Source: a virus
Virus record (IMG/VR): IMGVR_UViG_3300022074_000074
Coordinates: 1 to 49,350 of that record
Length of the DNA: 49,350 nucleotides
Reading direction: 5' to 3' (one strand)
The notes under the pieces are model-generated. The model had not been told where the DNA came from. It saw nothing but the letters and a program-made list of their open reading frames with translations, and searched no databases. Made by a program: the position numbers and the translations under genes. Within the stretch, counting starts at the first letter, position 1. Each line of letters begins with the position of its first letter. Positions 1 to 6,446 of this stretch are shown in pieces.

Positions 1-159
1 AAGACGAATCTTACCGTCCCAAATTTTGTTGCGATATGCGGGCATGAATTTATACCCGTCCACGTAGAAAGTAAACGCCTCGGCCAAATCCATTAGTGCG
101 CCACTGTCGTCGCTGTCTAATCGAATAACCGATTCATCTATCTTTTCTACAGTAAACAT
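1..159 (-). CDS. uvsW: UvsW-type recombination helicase, N-terminal fragment
   Basis: The gene runs off the left edge; only its first 53 codons are present. They read as the small N-terminal domain of T4 UvsW, with the family pattern of an aromatic, D-G-Y-(K/R)-F and then a W-D-G-(K/R)-I-R-L ending (FYVDGYKF followed by KIWDGKIRL). In T4, UvsW is an SF2 ATP-dependent helicase that unwinds R-loops and recombination intermediates and moves the phage from origin-dependent to recombination-dependent replication. The helicase motifs lie outside the window. The start codon is one base past the uvsY stop, so the two genes are probably co-translated, the same pairing as in T4. Identification is from family resemblance and the uvsY neighbour. 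Confidence 0.85.
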   Translation of the reverse strand, partial: MFTVEKIDESVIRLDSDDSGALMDLAEAFTFYVDGYKFMPAYRNKIWDGKIRL

Positions 160-160
160 A

Positions 161-607
161 TTACGTACCACTTTGGAATCGTCGCCAGTCAATTATGTTT
201 TTAATCTGGGTGTGTCTCCACTTAATGTTATCAAGTATTTCTTTACACACTTCAACATAAGTTTTCTGATATTCAATTTGCATACTTGCATCCATTATAT
301 CTTTATCAGAATCGTAAAATTGTTGAAGATCAGTTTTAAGTGGTTTATTCATACCGTTAAATGGATCATAAGCCCAGCCGTGCTTATCAATTTCTTCTTT
401 ATCCATTTTGCCATTAAACCACAACCATTTGTCTTTTTTAAGAATGGAAAGGTCCTGTTCTTTCTTCTTCAATCTTAACTTGGCTACCGAATGAAGCTCA
501 AGATATTTGCTGTGTAATACTGCACCACGAATGGTTGTATCGTCAAGATTGTGCTCGTCAATTTTGGAGTCTTCACCCCACATCTCCAGAAGGTCTTCAA
601 TATTCAT
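161..607 (-). CDS. uvsY: UvsY recombination mediator
   Basis: A 148-residue protein, close to the 137 residues of T4 UvsY, with matching features: an acidic N-terminal stretch, a basic helix (KLRLKKKEQ) followed by a W-x-Y/F-N-G-K segment, an acidic linker, and a C-terminal helix ending in I-I-D-W-R-R-F like the T4 I-Q-D-M-R-A-F ending. UvsY loads the UvsX recombinase onto single-stranded DNA covered by gp32 during phage recombination and recombination-dependent replication. It sits directly upstream of uvsW, as in T4 and cyanophage relatives. A TATATATA box 11 bases before the ATG suggests expression from its own late-type promoter. Family assignment is by remembered sequence pattern and synteny. 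Confidence 0.85.
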   Translation of the reverse strand: MNIEDLLEMWGEDSKIDEHNLDDTTIRGAVLHSKYLELHSVAKLRLKKKEQDLSILKKDKWLWFNGKMDKEEIDKHGWAYDPFNGMNKPLKTDLQQFYDSDKDIMDASMQIEYQKTYVEVCKEILDNIKWRHTQIKNIIDWRRFQSGT

Positions 608-618
608 AAACTATACTG

Positions 619-626
619 TATATATA
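619..626 (-). promoter_or_regulatory. late-type promoter octamer before uvsY
   Basis: TATATATA on the minus strand, one base off the T4 late consensus TATAAATA, with 11 bases to the uvsY ATG. T4 late promoters are essentially this octamer, read by gp55-programmed RNA polymerase. Confidence 0.45.
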
Positions 627-634
627 GCTTTCTT

Positions 635-1096
635 TTAATCAATAAATTCAAAGTCGTCAAATCTAAAGCTGATATCAAAGGTTGCAAATCCAACTTCTGA
701 ACCCTGCGCGTCAAATTCAATAGAACCAATACCAATGGGAAATGCGTTGGTACATCTTACATTGCGACTAACGTTATTATGGCTTGTCAACAAATTAATG
801 ATAATGTCATCTGTTTGTAAAGTAGACGATGTGGTATTGTTTTTCATCCAATCGTAAAGCTCGTCATATACTTTCATCTTTTCATCGCAAAGAAAAGTTA
901 TTGAAAGAGGGTCGTAAGTTAAACTTTCAGACGGAACAAACCCAGGCTCATTTCTGTATTGCGTAGAAACTTCAGCATTATTTACAGATGGAAGGGTAAG
1001 CTTAACTGCAAATGTATTTAACTTTGGATATTCTTGGGTTCCTCCAATAAGAACCTTAAATCCATTTGTTGGTAATAAGTTATTGTCAACACTCAT
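635..1096 (-). CDS. gp19-like tail-tube-fold structural protein (gp3 position)
   Basis: A 153-residue protein with the layout of the T4 gp19/gp54 tube fold: an N-terminal strand (LPTNGFKVLIGG), a target-like strand (YDPLSITFLCDEKM), a Y-D-W-M-K helix, and a C-terminal strand ending in a T/S-F-D-I-S-F-R-F pattern. It lies between gp23 and uvsY. In T4-like cyanophages this slot holds the tail completion protein gp3, so this may be the terminator of the tail tube; it could also be a second tube subunit or a minor tube protein. The sequence pattern favours a tube fold, and synteny favours gp3. A perfect late octamer lies five bases before the ATG and an intrinsic terminator separates it from gp23, so it is a separate transcription unit from the capsid gene. 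Confidence 0.7.
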   Translation of the reverse strand: MSVDNNLLPTNGFKVLIGGTQEYPKLNTFAVKLTLPSVNNAEVSTQYRNEPGFVPSESLTYDPLSITFLCDEKMKVYDELYDWMKNNTTSSTLQTDDIIINLLTSHNNVSRNVRCTNAFPIGIGSIEFDAQGSEVGFATFDISFRFDDFEFID

Positions 1097-1101
1097 GTTT
1101 T

Positions 1102-1109
1102 TATTTATA
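1102..1109 (-). promoter_or_regulatory. late promoter TATAAATA, five bases before ATG
   Basis: A perfect T4 late octamer on the minus strand. Its last base is separated from the ATG of the tube-fold gene by only AAAAC. If transcription starts about ten bases from the octamer centre, as in T4, the message starts at or next to the A of ATG. The box directly follows the T-tract of the gp23 terminator. Confidence 0.75.
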
Positions 1110-1112
1110 AAG

Positions 1113-1144
1113 AAAAAAGGGGGTTACCCTTTCGAGTAACCCCC
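1113..1144 (-). terminator. intrinsic terminator after gp23
   Basis: On the minus strand a perfect 9-bp stem (GGGGGTTAC at 1136-1144 read in reverse, pairing with 1119-1127) closes an 8-base loop and is followed by six T (1113-1118), then C and more T. This is a textbook rho-independent terminator. It lies 46 bases past the gp23 stop and would end the capsid transcript before the tube-fold, uvsY and uvsW genes. Confidence 0.92.
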
Positions 1145-1190
1145 AGTGGTGTCGTCCTAAGGTGTTTGGACAACGTTTAGCTATTTAATA

Positions 1191-2459
1191 TTAGCTGTGC
1201 TCAACATTCAGTCCTGTAACAAGGAACTTACGGAAGTAAGGGTTGCTGTTAGCACCAGCTGCTCCAGTAGTAACAGCGTCGTTGTTAACAAGAGGATTAC
1301 TTACAAGACCGTAACGAGTCTTGAAACCAATCTTCGGCTGGAATGTATTTTCAGCAACTGCACGCACCATCGTGAGAGGAACGTAAGGGCAGTAGAAAAT
1401 ACCAGCGTCATAAGCGCTTGAACCTTTGTAACCAACAGTAGCATAATCGACAGTCGTGAAAGGATCAACATAAACCTTAAGTCGGCCGTTGATAAGACCT
1501 GCGAAGGTATTACCAGTGTCGTCCACGTTAAGATCCGTGCTAAGAGCAGGTGTGTAATCAAGAACACCAGCAGCTGCAAGAGCAGAAGCAACGTTACTTG
1601 TTACAACAACGTAGTTACCTTTACCACGGCGAGTTCCTTTAGCAATCTCGTTAGATTCGATTTCGATCTGGAAGAGAAGAGACTTGAACTTCTCAACAGC
1701 CCATCGGCCATCGGCGTCAGTGTCAAGATCGAACGTACCAGCAGAAGCGCCTTGAGCGGCACCGTGGATAGCCTCACTGTTGATCTTAGCAATAACCTCA
1801 CGGTTAATTTCAGCAAGGATCTCAGTAGAGAGGATGTTAGCAAGCTCAGCTTCAGCATCAAGGCCGTGAACGGCTTTCAGATCCTGAGCAAGTTCCATTG
1901 TGTACTCAGCCTGAAGTTGGCGAGTATTCGCAGTAACAGTTTGCTTCTCGATAGTGAAACCCATGCTAGCAGGAGGAGCACCTTCTGCAGTTGCAGTAGT
2001 AGCACCAGTTGCAGTGTTAGAGTCTGTTTGGTTGTGAGCGTTATCGGATCCAGCACCAGAAAATGCGTCTTTAACTGTACTAAAGAGAGCTTCTTGGTCG
2101 TCTTTATTAATACGATCAGTAGGGCTATCGGTATCAGTACTGTAACGAGCCTTCATCGCGAAGATGAGACCAGTAGGTCCAGTCATTGGCTGAACACCAG
2201 CGATGTCATAAGCAACGAGGCTTGGCATTGCACGGCGAACCAGGGAAACCAAAACAGGATCCCATGTCTGGATTGAAGAGGTTTCAGTTGCGGTTTCTGT
2301 AAGGAAGTTAGCCTGAGCGGCAGTTTCACGAGCAGCGATTTCTTGGTTTTCAAGGAGGACTGCAGTCACGGACTTACGGTAGTTGTCCACGAAAGCAGGA
2401 GCGTCGGCAGACTCCAGAATGGGCTGCCACTTCTTTTCTAATTCTTCTGATTTAAACAT
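1191..2459 (-). CDS. 23: major capsid protein gp23
   Basis: A 422-residue HK97-fold major capsid protein of the T4 gp23 family (T4 is 521 residues, so this one is compact). Typical family segments are visible: the A-x-P-S-L-V-A-Y-D-I-x-G-V-Q-P-M-x-G-P-T-G-L-I-F region at about residues 77-100, and a C-terminal P-K-I-G-F-K-T-R-Y-G motif followed by a segment ending N-P-Y-F-R-K. In T4 the first 65 residues are removed by gp21 after (I/L)-x-E; here L-T-E at 53-55 is a good candidate cleavage site and gives a delta piece of similar size. It lies downstream of scaffold gene 22 and protease gene 21, as in T4. The ATG has no Shine-Dalgarno; an AT-rich leader with TATAAAAA lies immediately before it. 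An intrinsic terminator follows the stop. Confidence 0.97.
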   Translation of the reverse strand: MFKSEELEKKWQPILESADAPAFVDNYRKSVTAVLLENQEIAARETAAQANFLTETATETSSIQTWDPVLVSLVRRAMPSLVAYDIAGVQPMTGPTGLIFAMKARYSTDTDSPTDRINKDDQEALFSTVKDAFSGAGSDNAHNQTDSNTATGATTATAEGAPPASMGFTIEKQTVTANTRQLQAEYTMELAQDLKAVHGLDAEAELANILSTEILAEINREVIAKINSEAIHGAAQGASAGTFDLDTDADGRWAVEKFKSLLFQIEIESNEIAKGTRRGKGNYVVVTSNVASALAAAGVLDYTPALSTDLNVDDTGNTFAGLINGRLKVYVDPFTTVDYATVGYKGSSAYDAGIFYCPYVPLTMVRAVAENTFQPKIGFKTRYGLVSNPLVNNDAVTTGAAGANSNPYFRKFLVTGLNVEHS

Positions 2460-2499
2460 TTTTTTATATGATGTTATAAGTTATAGTTGGGAAATGTAA

Positions 2500-3786
2500 T
2501 TAGTTCGCACTCTTTTTGAGGCGTCCAAGTGTTTCCATGTAAGAGGCCATTGTTTTATCAACAGGAGCATCGGAAGTTTCTTCCTCAACATCTGCACCTT
2601 CAACAATGGTTTCAACAGTTTCTTCTTCAGTTTCCTGAGCTTCTTCTGTTAGTGTTTCGCCTTCACCCGTGAAGTAGAACTTTTTAAGGGTTTCCACATT
2701 CTTTGTGAATTCCTCATCAAATTCAACTCCTTCAGCAAGCTTAATAAGCTTAGCAGCTTGAGTTTCGGCTAGATCGGCTGTAGCTTCAGCAAGAATCTTT
2801 TCCTTATTAAGATCGTCAACACGATCTGCAAGGGTATCAGCGATATCTTTAAACTTGGCCAAATCATCTTTAAGTTGAGTGGTTTCTTCTTCAAGTTCTC
2901 CGTAAAGATCAACTTTACTTTCAGGAACCTCAACGTAGTTTTCTTCGAATAGAGTCTTAAGAGACTTCATGAAGTTTTCAGCAATAGAAGTACGAAGGGA
3001 GCTTTCAACAGCAACCTTGTTTTCACCAATCCATTCTTCAACAGCATAAGTCAGATAAGCGTCAACTTGATTAGCGAGTGTCTCGTTAATCGCTTCAACT
3101 TCTTCACTGAGCTTAGCTTCATGTTCAGCTTTAAGTTGTTCTGTAATTTCATCAACCTTAGTACGAACTTCGGCTTCAAAAATCAGAGCAGCTTTTGCTT
3201 TGAACTCAGGTGTTAAACCTTCTTCATCTTCAACAAGACGAGTAAGATCTTCAGATGTAACAACATCTTCTTGTACTCCAGAACCTTCAGCTTCTTCAGA
3301 ATCACTTGCTTTAGCAATTTTTTCTAGTTCTTTTGCATCAAGGCCTTCGCCTTCACCGGATTCAGCATCTTGAGATGTTTCACCCTTCTTCTTTTTCCGG
3401 CGATCTTTAAGGTAAGAATCAGCATCACCACCCTCAGCAGGCTTATTAGCAACTACTGGATCAGGTTGTGCGTGAGCATTTTCAGCCACAGTTTCTTCTT
3501 CTTCTTCTTCCTCTTCTTCGTCTTCTTCGTCTTCGTCTTCATGCGCGCCTTCAGCTTTTTTAGCTTTTTTAGGCTTGGGAGCAGCTTCTTCATCTTCTTC
3601 GTCTTCGTGAGCATCTTCAGCTTTTGCCTTTTTCAGCTCAGATTCTTCAGAAGTAGTTTTGCCACCCTCTGCAATCTCTTCTACGTCTTCAGAGACGGAT
3701 TCCTCCACCTCTCCTTGTTCAAGAGAAAGCAAGTCGGACTCAACGATATCCTCGATAATATCTTCTTGGTTATCTGTATTTTCCAT
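2500..3786 (-). CDS. 22: prohead scaffold (core) protein gp22
   Basis: A 428-residue protein in the gene 22 slot between the prohead protease and the capsid gene. It has the composition expected of a scaffold: very acidic, rich in Glu, Lys and Ala, mostly helix and coiled coil. The N-terminal third has an acidic run of nearly twenty Asp/Glu around residues 85-100 and an imperfect repeat built on K-K-A-K-A-E-(D/G)-A-H-E-D-E, with a third A-E-N-A-H copy. The middle (about 180-370) is long helices, and the C-terminal L-x-R-L-K-K is a plausible capsid-binding tail as in other scaffolds. T4 gp22 is 269 residues, so the acidic N-terminal region is an extension. gp21 should digest it to small peptides during head maturation. 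No clear Shine-Dalgarno precedes the start. Confidence 0.85.
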   Translation of the reverse strand: MENTDNQEDIIEDIVESDLLSLEQGEVEESVSEDVEEIAEGGKTTSEESELKKAKAEDAHEDEEDEEAAPKPKKAKKAEGAHEDEDEEDEEEEEEEEETVAENAHAQPDPVVANKPAEGGDADSYLKDRRKKKKGETSQDAESGEGEGLDAKELEKIAKASDSEEAEGSGVQEDVVTSEDLTRLVEDEEGLTPEFKAKAALIFEAEVRTKVDEITEQLKAEHEAKLSEEVEAINETLANQVDAYLTYAVEEWIGENKVAVESSLRTSIAENFMKSLKTLFEENYVEVPESKVDLYGELEEETTQLKDDLAKFKDIADTLADRVDDLNKEKILAEATADLAETQAAKLIKLAEGVEFDEEFTKNVETLKKFYFTGEGETLTEEAQETEEETVETIVEGADVEEETSDAPVDKTMASYMETLGRLKKSAN

Positions 3787-3888
3787 GTTTGTTTTCTATT
3801 ATGTTTGGAGAGGGGTATGTTACCCAGTCTCATATTAGTCAGTAATTTCCCATGCTATAATCAAAACATCCATAATGTAAAAAATTCT

Positions 3889-4533
3889 TTACGATATCTT
3901 CTTCAAGAAATCTGTAAACAAGCTTTCTTGTAAAGAAGTTAGTTTGGCGGCAGTAAGCTTTTCCATTTCAGCTTTAGCTTGCTCAGCCGCACGGGAAACA
4001 ATTTCGTTTCCTTCAAAAAAGTATTCAACACCTTCCATAATTCCGTCAACAAAGGCGGAAGGTGCACTAGGATCTTGAACGATATCCACCGTTGCAAGAA
4101 TAAAGTCTTTATTAACAGTTGTTACACCATCTTTATTTGATACCGAACCCATGCCTCGCGAGCTAACACCAAGTTGGCATCCACCCTCAAGAAGTCCTTT
4201 TGTTATATTACCCATTGGAGTATCAAGAATAAGCGCTTTACCCATAACATCAGAATCATTCCAGCTAAGTTCGGTAATGCGGTGAGATACTTTATCAAGA
4301 TTAATTGTAGGTCCTTCGGGATGGTTAAGTTCACCAACCGCACGACCAGTTTTCACATAATCTTTATTATATTTCTCAACTGCAGCTTTTAGTGTGTCTT
4401 TTGGATAAACCCTTTTATTACGATTTAACTTATCGGCTTGCATAAAGATACCTTCAATAAAGGTTTCTTTTTTACCATTCTTTTCCTCGGTAATATATTG
4501 GAGATCTTCTAAATGTTCGGTAATAAGTTTCAT
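3889..4533 (-). CDS. 21: prohead maturation protease gp21
   Basis: A 214-residue serine protease of the T4 gp21 family (MEROPS S80), the usual length. The N-terminal strand (FIEGIFMQADKLNRNKRVYP) is typical of phage prohead proteases. His71 in G-E-L-N-H-P-E and Ser124/125 in G-V-S-S-R-G match the catalytic His and Ser motifs. A V-Q-D-P-S-A-P segment follows the active-site region at about 152-158. The enzyme acts inside the prohead, cutting the scaffold, the core proteins and the N-terminus of gp23, and then itself. It lies between the core protein genes and gene 22, in T4 order. No Shine-Dalgarno is visible, so translation may depend on the close upstream gene, whose stop is 16 bases away. 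Confidence 0.95.
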   Translation of the reverse strand: MKLITEHLEDLQYITEEKNGKKETFIEGIFMQADKLNRNKRVYPKDTLKAAVEKYNKDYVKTGRAVGELNHPEGPTINLDKVSHRITELSWNDSDVMGKALILDTPMGNITKGLLEGGCQLGVSSRGMGSVSNKDGVTTVNKDFILATVDIVQDPSAPSAFVDGIMEGVEYFFEGNEIVSRAAEQAKAEMEKLTAAKLTSLQESLFTDFLKKIS

Positions 4534-4548
4534 AGTGGGTAATTGGGA

Positions 4549-5463
4549 TTAGTCAACTTGAATCATAGCGCCTGCTTTCTCAAGAGCAGAATCTAAAGAA
4601 GCTTTATCATTGGTATCAATGTAAACTTTAGCGCCATCTTTTCTTTTCATAACTCTAACTTTAATTTTTGCCTTTGCGTCATGAATTGATTTTTTTAACT
4701 GTGCTGCCATTTCATTATCTATAGTAATGATGGCTCGAGTATCGCCGTCTCTTTTAATGTCGCCAGCAGCAGCTTTTGGTTTTACATTGGCTTTAGTCCA
4801 TTTTTCAACATCTTTGGCCAAGTCAGACAATTTTATATTGAGCTTCATGCCGGCGATTGTTTTATTTGTTCTTTTATCAACAATTTCATTGCCGTCCATA
4901 TACACTGCAGCTAAAACCTTTTTAGCTTCAGGAGAAACTATTTTTCTAAGTCCTCGAAGTATTTCTTGTGGTTTAAACATCAAGGTCGGGCGTTGTCTAC
5001 TTGAATCAAATTTGTCTTGTTGCTTTTTAACCAAAACATCATTCGGTCTTATTGCTTCAACAATCTCTTCACCATTTGATATTGCTTTAGCCGTTTCTTC
5101 TTCGAGATCGTTAAACAATTCGTAAGCAAGTGTTCCTCTATCAAAAGGATTTCTTCCTCCACGTTCTGCCGCACGGTATTTAGGGTTGGCCGACTTTAAT
5201 TTATCCAGTGCACCACTTTTATCAAGCTGCGGAGCAATCTTATCGTATTCTCTTGGTGTAATTTTTTCGTTTTCTGCTTTATCCAAAAGTTTTTTAAGCA
5301 ACATCTTACCACTAGCAATAGCCGCGGCTTTTAAAATAGAAAGAACTAAAGGATGAATCGCTTCGTCAAGTTCTTCACTTTCTGAACTCTCTAAAGTATT
5401 CCCTTCAAGAATTTTCTTAGCGTCGGCAGCCAGGCTATCGTATGAGTTATTAAAGTCTTTCAT
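4549..5463 (-). CDS. probable prohead core or internal head protein with N-terminal targeting-like peptide
   Basis: A 304-residue protein not recognised by overall sequence. It lies between the prohead core genes and the protease. Its first 22 residues (with S-Y-D-S-L-A, A-K and I-L-E-G-N) closely match the N-terminus of the next gene upstream, although the rest of the two proteins differ. The shared piece ends in I-L-E, a good fit to the gp21 cleavage rule (I/L)-x-E. By analogy with the capsid-targeting peptides of the T4 internal proteins and Alt, this looks like a packaged prohead protein whose leader is removed. The remainder is Lys-rich and mixed helix and strand, with a basic C-terminal half, which fits DNA or core contact. 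No enzymatic motif is seen. Confidence 0.7.
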   Translation of the reverse strand: MKDFNNSYDSLAADAKKILEGNTLESSESEELDEAIHPLVLSILKAAAIASGKMLLKKLLDKAENEKITPREYDKIAPQLDKSGALDKLKSANPKYRAAERGGRNPFDRGTLAYELFNDLEEETAKAISNGEEIVEAIRPNDVLVKKQQDKFDSSRQRPTLMFKPQEILRGLRKIVSPEAKKVLAAVYMDGNEIVDKRTNKTIAGMKLNIKLSDLAKDVEKWTKANVKPKAAAGDIKRDGDTRAIITIDNEMAAQLKKSIHDAKAKIKVRVMKRKDGAKVYIDTNDKASLDSALEKAGAMIQVD

Positions 5464-5469
5464 ATTAAA

Positions 5470-5901
5470 TTACTTAATACCGGCATCTGCATAAGAAAGA
5501 GGAACGGGTTTCCCTTGCCTTTTAGCCTGCTTTTGTGCTCTACGCAATGCTTTTTGTTTTTTGAGAGTTTCTTTTGCTTTAGCCAATTTTTGTCTATCAG
5601 CTATTTTCTTCTCGCCTTTTTCCACCTTTTTTGCGGCACGATCGGCTCGCCCAGAAACAGTGACAAGAGAACCGATCTTCTTTATCTCACTTAATGAATT
5701 AAATTTATCTTCAAGAATCTTTTCGATTTCTTCATCGGACATCTCAGAGATATCAGCACCTTCGTCTTCAAGAATAGAATCAATTGCTTCTTCGTAAATT
5801 TCTTCTTCGGTACTATCAACCGAATTGGTATAATTACCTTCAAGCATTTGTTTTGCTAGAAACGCCAAGCTGTCGTATGATTTTTCGTGGTTTTCTTGCA
5901 T
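5470..5901 (-). CDS. probable prohead core or internal head protein, basic C-terminus
   Basis: A 143-residue protein in the gene 67/68 region. It has three zones: a leader (residues 1-21, with S-Y-D-S-L-A and M-L-E-G-N) shared with the next gene downstream; a strongly acidic middle (about 28-75); and a very basic C-terminal half with repeated K-K/R-K runs and few hydrophobic residues. The shared leader ends in M-L-E before Gly, similar to a gp21 cleavage site. This architecture fits an internal head protein or core protein that is cut on maturation and leaves a basic DNA-binding fragment. The T4 counterparts would be gp67/gp68 or the IP proteins, but no direct homology can be claimed. The purine-rich AAAAGAG before the ATG is at best a weak ribosome site. 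Confidence 0.7.
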   Translation of the reverse strand: MQENHEKSYDSLAFLAKQMLEGNYTNSVDSTEEEIYEEAIDSILEDEGADISEMSDEEIEKILEDKFNSLSEIKKIGSLVTVSGRADRAAKKVEKGEKKIADRQKLAKAKETLKKQKALRRAQKQAKRQGKPVPLSYADAGIK

Positions 5902-5955
5902 CTCTTTTAATTAATACGCATTAACTTCGTAATGGGGTACTTCTTTTTTCAACGA

Positions 5956-6393
5956 TTAACGCAACAGCTCTGGAAAAAGATCTTTAATATCTCTATCTTC
6001 CATTCCGTAATCATCTGATTGCAAGAATGCAATGATGTCTTTCTTTTCACCAGCTATATCAGCTGTTGAACTACTAGTTGGTTTGATTTTAAGATTGAAC
6101 TGGCGCTGAGAAACGTTTGTAAAAAAGCGGTCACCGATATAATCCGCATCGACGGTTGTTTTACCCTTACCTGCGCGAAGCTCGGTCAGCAGAGCTGCAA
6201 AATCTACAGAAATGGTAACTTCAGCAGATTCTTCAATCGTTTCTTCCGAATTATAGATCTTTTCAGCAACTTCAATATTTTTAACATCAATTGCGTGCCT
6301 TACTTTATCTTGCATAACTTCAGCGAACGCTTTATTAGTCTCTTCTTTATCACCTAAAGAAAGGGCATTAACGAGTTGTTGAATATTATTCAT
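5956..6393 (-). CDS. prohead core protein, gp67/gp68-like
   Basis: A 145-residue protein directly downstream of the portal gene, the place of genes 67 and 68 in T4. Its N-terminal half has the pattern common to these small core proteins: a short Leu-rich helix, L-G-D-K-E-E-T-N-K-A-F-A-E-V-M-Q-D-K-V, then a helix with N-I-E-V-A-E-K-I-Y, similar to the N-x-F-x-x-I/V-M-x-x-K-V and x-V-A-x-x-L/F motifs of T4 gp67 and gp68. The C-terminal half is a small domain not assigned, which ends in D-I-K-D-L-F-P-E-L-L-R. Its likely role is in the prohead core that sets head shape. A perfect late octamer lies exactly five bases before the ATG. No Shine-Dalgarno is present. Confidence 0.7.
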   Translation of the reverse strand: MNNIQQLVNALSLGDKEETNKAFAEVMQDKVRHAIDVKNIEVAEKIYNSEETIEESAEVTISVDFAALLTELRAGKGKTTVDADYIGDRFFTNVSQRQFNLKIKPTSSSTADIAGEKKDIIAFLQSDDYGMEDRDIKDLFPELLR

Positions 6394-6398
6394 GTGTT

Positions 6399-6406
6399 TA
6401 TTTATA
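6399..6406 (-). promoter_or_regulatory. late promoter TATAAATA, five bases before ATG
   Basis: A perfect T4 late octamer on the minus strand with spacer AACAC to the ATG of the gp67/68-like gene, the same geometry as at 1102, 15925, 32459 and 45064. Confidence 0.75.
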
Positions 6407-6446
6407 TGTTTTAAAGTTTTAGATATTGTTTAAACCATTATTATTT

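Noticed and set aside
1752-2276. Open frame on the plus strand opposite gp23
   Set aside because: It mirrors the conserved capsid gene, with no ribosome site or promoter box.
3813-3825. GGGTA/TACCC hairpin in the gap between gp21 and gp22 genes
   Set aside because: Five base pairs, no T-tract, and the ~100-base gap shows nothing else convincing; a 12-codon ATG frame in it is too short to support.
3370-3933. Long open frame on the plus strand opposite gp22
   Set aside because: It is the antisense of the Glu/Lys-rich scaffold and reads as a Phe-rich string, a composition artefact.
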